The notes under the pieces were generated by a model. It was given only the letters and a program-made list of their open reading frames with translations. It made no database searches and had not been told where the DNA came from. 64,000 nucleotides of DNA from SHZL01 sp031362985 (GTDB taxonomy: Bacteria; Pseudomonadota; Gammaproteobacteria; Xanthomonadales; SZUA-36). The stretch spans positions 1-64,000 of the forward strand of contig JANLTO010000133.1 in assembly GCA_031362985.1 (NCBI GenBank), written 5' to 3'. The position numbers and the translations under genes were made by a program. Positions 61,179-64,000 of the stretch are shown here, piece by piece (position 1 is the first letter of the stretch; every line of letters starts with the position of its first letter).

Positions 61179-64000
61179 TCAGAAGCTGTGTGTCACGTTC
61201 AGGAACCAGGACCGTCCAAACGCACGGTAGGTGTCTGAGTCCGTCGTGGCATTAAAGCCATAATTGAGGAACGGCAGGCTGACGTCGAACAGGTTGGTGA
61301 TACCTGCCGAAATCTCCGTGCCCCAACCGGGCACCGTGTAATGGCCAACCAGGTCAAAATAGTACTTGTCCTTGGTTGTATTGATCCAGGCACGGTCGAT
61401 GATGGGAATACCCTGATACGTATCAGCCGGATCGACGCTCACGATCTGAGGGTCATCCGGGCAATATATGGTCAGGTAAATCGCGTCAGCATTGGGGCTG
61501 CCGCACTCGGTTACGCCATCGATGAACTCGACACTCAGGCTCACACCCCAATCACCCAGGGACCAGTCGGTGTTGAGCATCCAGCGCCATTCGGGATAGG
61601 ACGAGGGCTGGCCCAAAGACCGGTGCTCATACTGACCCACGGAGTCGGCAATTTCAGCCGAGTACAGCCCATCACCGTCAAAGTCCTTCAGCGTAAGTTG
61701 TTCACGCGTAAGATTGTAGGTGCCGTACCAGCCGAAGTCCCACAGGCCAATGTCGGTATCCCAACTGTAGGCCATCGACCAGTCAATACCTGTAGCCGAT
61801 TCCGGACCAACTTTCTGCACCAGCGTGGTGGTGTAATCCAATGCGCCGGGATCCGATGAATCCGGTCCGAATCGCACGATGAAATCGCAGTATTCAGGCA
61901 CGGCGCCGTTGTAGCAGCCGGCCAGTACCACGTTTGCAGACGGGATGTTGATGGCGTCGTCGATGTCGATCTTCCACCAGTCCAGGGTCAGGCTGAAACC
62001 GGATGCGAACTCCGGAGTCCAGGCCAGACCGGCGGTAACCGAACTGCCCTCTTCCGGCGTAATGTTGATATTGCCGCCAACCCGGGTACGCGACTGAGCA
62101 TCGGACTGCACGTAGGTGGGAGGTACATCCTCACACCCTGGCGTGCCGCCCTGGCCTGAACACGGATCGGCAGTGGTCGGGAAGTTGTCGCCAATACCGG
62201 AAAACAGTTCGGAGATATTCGGCTCGCGGTACACATCACCGGCGGTTGCTCGCAGCATCAAGCCATTAACCGGCTGCCAGCGGAAGGCATACTGCCAGGT
62301 GGTCGACGAATCGAAAATCGAGAAATCGTCGTAGCGGACACTGACACCGATTTCGAGCAATTCTGCCCCGGTAACCCCGGACAGCAGGGGAACGTTGACT
62401 TCACCGAAGAAAGAATCAACCGAATAGTTACCGTTGGTTCCCAAGCCGGTATTACCCGTCACAGCGCCGGTGGCCTTGCCTGAGTCCGGTATGTATTTGT
62501 ATTTTTCTGAACGGCGTTCGAAACCGGCGGCAGTTCCCAGAGGACCCGCAGGCAGTTCGTAGGCGTTACCCGAAAACGTCAGGTTGGTGACCTGGCGAAC
62601 GTTTTGGAAGCGGTCGTTCAATGGAACAGAAATGTAGGCCAGCATCTCCTCGGTAATGGGATTTGTGGTCGGGTTGGTGAAAATATTCAATGGAACACAG
62701 GCCGTATCCGGATCCGGGGCTCCTGGAACGCCGCAGGTTACAATGCCGGTCACCGGATCAAGAAACGAGGGGCCCATGGCTTTGGCCAAGCGGGAGCCAC
62801 TGTACTGGCCATAATCTGTGTCGGAACGATCATTCTGACCATAGTTATAGCTCAAATCCCAGGTCCATGAGTCTCCGATGTCCCCGGTCAGCCCGGCAAC
62901 CACCTGGTACTCATTGACGATCTGCTCAAACAGGCGGGGCCCGTTTTCCACCATACGACGACGCCACTGGGTTATAGGGGCACCGAACGGGTTGTAGTAG
63001 TTGTTGGTGGGCACGACGATCCCTGTTGGATCGACATCCTGGTAGCCCGGATCGAAACGCGAGTCATACGGTGTCGGCGCCAGTTGCTGGTTCGATGTGC
63101 GGTTGGCGAATCTCGTTTCCAGGGTAGCCGTTATATTGTCGAACAATTCGTAGTCAGCCTGACCGAAGAAACTGGTACGCTCGTAGGGCGTCTGCATGTA
63201 GTTGGTCGGCGCATAGTCATACGTAGCCGGACCACAAACTCCATTGGCCGGGCCATAGTCAGTGACGGATGCGCCACCGGTGGCTGAATCCGTACAAATG
63301 GTTCTGGACCCGGGAATACCTTGGATGGAAAATCTACCGTTCGGGCGACGGCTTGATCCCAGGGTGATCCAGTCCACAATGCCATTGCCATCACCATCTA
63401 CACCGGCATCTTCAGAGAAACCGTATTGACTGAAACCGACCGGGTCGTAAATCGTTACCGAAGTCTTCAGGTAGTCCTCATCGTACGCGGCCAACAGGAT
63501 TGACTCCTGTCGGACGTATTCCGCACCAATCACAAAATTCCCGCGTTCCGTATTACCGCCGGTAATAAAGCTGGTGGAATAGTTCATACCGCCCAGATCA
63601 AAGCTCTCGCCCATCTGGCCTGTGACTTCCGCGCCCTCGAAATCACGACGGGTGATTACGTTGACCACGCCGGCAACGGCGTCAGCTCCGTAAATGGCCG
63701 AAGCACCATCCTTGAGGATTTCAATGCGTTCCACCATGACCACCGGAATAACCGAGAAGTCGTTGAACAGGGAAGGCATGCGGTTGCCGTTGACCAGAAC
63801 CAGTGTGCGGTTGGTGCCCATACCACGGATATCCACGGCTACCTGGCCGCTACCGCCGTTGTTGCGCTGGGTTGAGATGGGCGAACCGCTCATCATCGGC
63901 AGATCCTGCAGCAAATTACCCAGGTCTGTTATGCCGGTGCGCGCGATATCGTCACGATCCAGTACGGTTACCGGTTTGGCGCCTTCGATGTCGAGACGGT
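61179..64000 (-). CDS. TonB-dependent outer-membrane receptor, N-terminus beyond window
   Basis: At least 940 residues of a TonB-dependent receptor; reading frame is open to the right edge, so the signal peptide, TonB box and plug start are missing. The plug is recognisable (VTVLDRDDIARTGITDLGNL, DIRGMGTNRTLVLVNGNRMPS, VERIEILKDGASAIYGADAVAGVVNVIT). The long barrel ends RSWFLNVTHSF with terminal Phe. Asp/Gly-rich, EF-hand-like loops occur (DAGVDGDGNGIVDW, KDFDGDGLYSAEIAD). This type resembles receptors common in Xanthomonadales and marine gammaproteobacteria for oligomeric nutrients. Substrate unknown. It is convergent with the oxygenase island. Confidence 0.93.
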   Translation of the reverse strand, partial: RLDIEGAKPVTVLDRDDIARTGITDLGNLLQDLPMMSGSPISTQRNNGGSGQVAVDIRGMGTNRTLVLVNGNRMPSLFNDFSVIPVVMVERIEILKDGASAIYGADAVAGVVNVITRRDFEGAEVTGQMGESFDLGGMNYSTSFITGGNTERGNFVIGAEYVRQESILLAAYDEDYLKTSVTIYDPVGFSQYGFSEDAGVDGDGNGIVDWITLGSSRRPNGRFSIQGIPGSRTICTDSATGGASVTDYGPANGVCGPATYDYAPTNYMQTPYERTSFFGQADYELFDNITATLETRFANRTSNQQLAPTPYDSRFDPGYQDVDPTGIVVPTNNYYNPFGAPITQWRRRMVENGPRLFEQIVNEYQVVAGLTGDIGDSWTWDLSYNYGQNDRSDTDYGQYSGSRLAKAMGPSFLDPVTGIVTCGVPGAPDPDTACVPLNIFTNPTTNPITEEMLAYISVPLNDRFQNVRQVTNLTFSGNAYELPAGPLGTAAGFERRSEKYKYIPDSGKATGAVTGNTGLGTNGNYSVDSFFGEVNVPLLSGVTGAELLEIGVSVRYDDFSIFDSSTTWQYAFRWQPVNGLMLRATAGDVYREPNISELFSGIGDNFPTTADPCSGQGGTPGCEDVPPTYVQSDAQSRTRVGGNINITPEEGSSVTAGLAWTPEFASGFSLTLDWWKIDIDDAINIPSANVVLAGCYNGAVPEYCDFIVRFGPDSSDPGALDYTTTLVQKVGPESATGIDWSMAYSWDTDIGLWDFGWYGTYNLTREQLTLKDFDGDGLYSAEIADSVGQYEHRSLGQPSSYPEWRWMLNTDWSLGDWGVSLSVEFIDGVTECGSPNADAIYLTIYCPDDPQIVSVDPADTYQGIPIIDRAWINTTKDKYYFDLVGHYTVPGWGTEISAGITNLFDVSLPFLNYGFNATTDSDTYRAFGRSWFLNVTHSF

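Overview
This window is chromosomal DNA from a gammaproteobacterium. The case rests on gene content: a Xanthomonas-type arginine operon built on N-acetylcitrulline, the pilT-pilU / yggS-proC-yggT-DUF4426 neighbourhood known from Pseudomonas and relatives, an aceE-type pyruvate dehydrogenase, a DUF1302/DUF1329/RND cluster, exosortase H and a TonB-dependent receptor. The order cannot be fixed from the sequence alone. The partial 16S gene is odd: its V3-V4 part reads like Alphaproteobacteria, and it has a mismatch in the universal 338 site. No tRNA, CRISPR array, insertion sequence, integrase or phage gene was seen.

Layout. 1-1260: 5' half of a 16S rRNA gene (minus strand) with boxA and two tandem promoters. 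1279-8204: six-gene arginine operon argF'-argG-argE'-argB/A-argC-argH, every junction overlapping. It is preceded at 8240-8414 by what looks like a classical ribosome-mediated attenuator: a short peptide with four arginines in six codons, a leader hairpin, an antiterminator pairing and a terminator. This is the most striking regulatory feature found. 8449-17613: a putative envelope lipid system (Pla-1/VolA-like lipase, DUF1302 barrel, DUF1329, YCF48-like propeller, RND transporter). 18028-18792: exported-type methyltransferase. 18798-27171: maeB-aceE-aceF-(aspartic protease)-lpdA, a malate-to-acetyl-CoA operon. 27264-37146: fba and pyk, then tkt-gap-pgk, with a TPR sulfotransferase and two DUF4136 lipoproteins inserted between the two halves. 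37480-42280: outer-membrane and secreted unknowns plus a prolyl-hydroxylase/TPR-sulfotransferase pair. 42392-44339: OmpR-type two-component system. 44558-53492: pilU, pilT, yggS, proC, yggT, DUF4426, pdxH, xrtH, aroK, aroB, hemE. 53489-54796: a histidine kinase with a degenerate receiver-like tail.

55012-60988 is an island of six consecutive genes encoding only 2-oxoglutarate/Fe(II) hydroxylases (four types) and sulfotransferase-like proteins (two). It sits next to a TonB-dependent receptor that runs off the right edge. Together with the two TPR-sulfotransferases elsewhere, this suggests hydroxylation followed by O-sulfonation of an unknown peptide, protein or metabolite. It is the best candidate here for an undescribed system.

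Central carbon genes feed one another: tkt, gap, pgk, pyk and fba cover lower glycolysis and the pentose-phosphate link, malic enzyme and pyruvate dehydrogenase make acetyl-CoA, and the arg operon draws on glutamate and acetyl-CoA. A related GGGAA-n-TTCTGA motif appears upstream of both tkt and fba and may be a shared operator.
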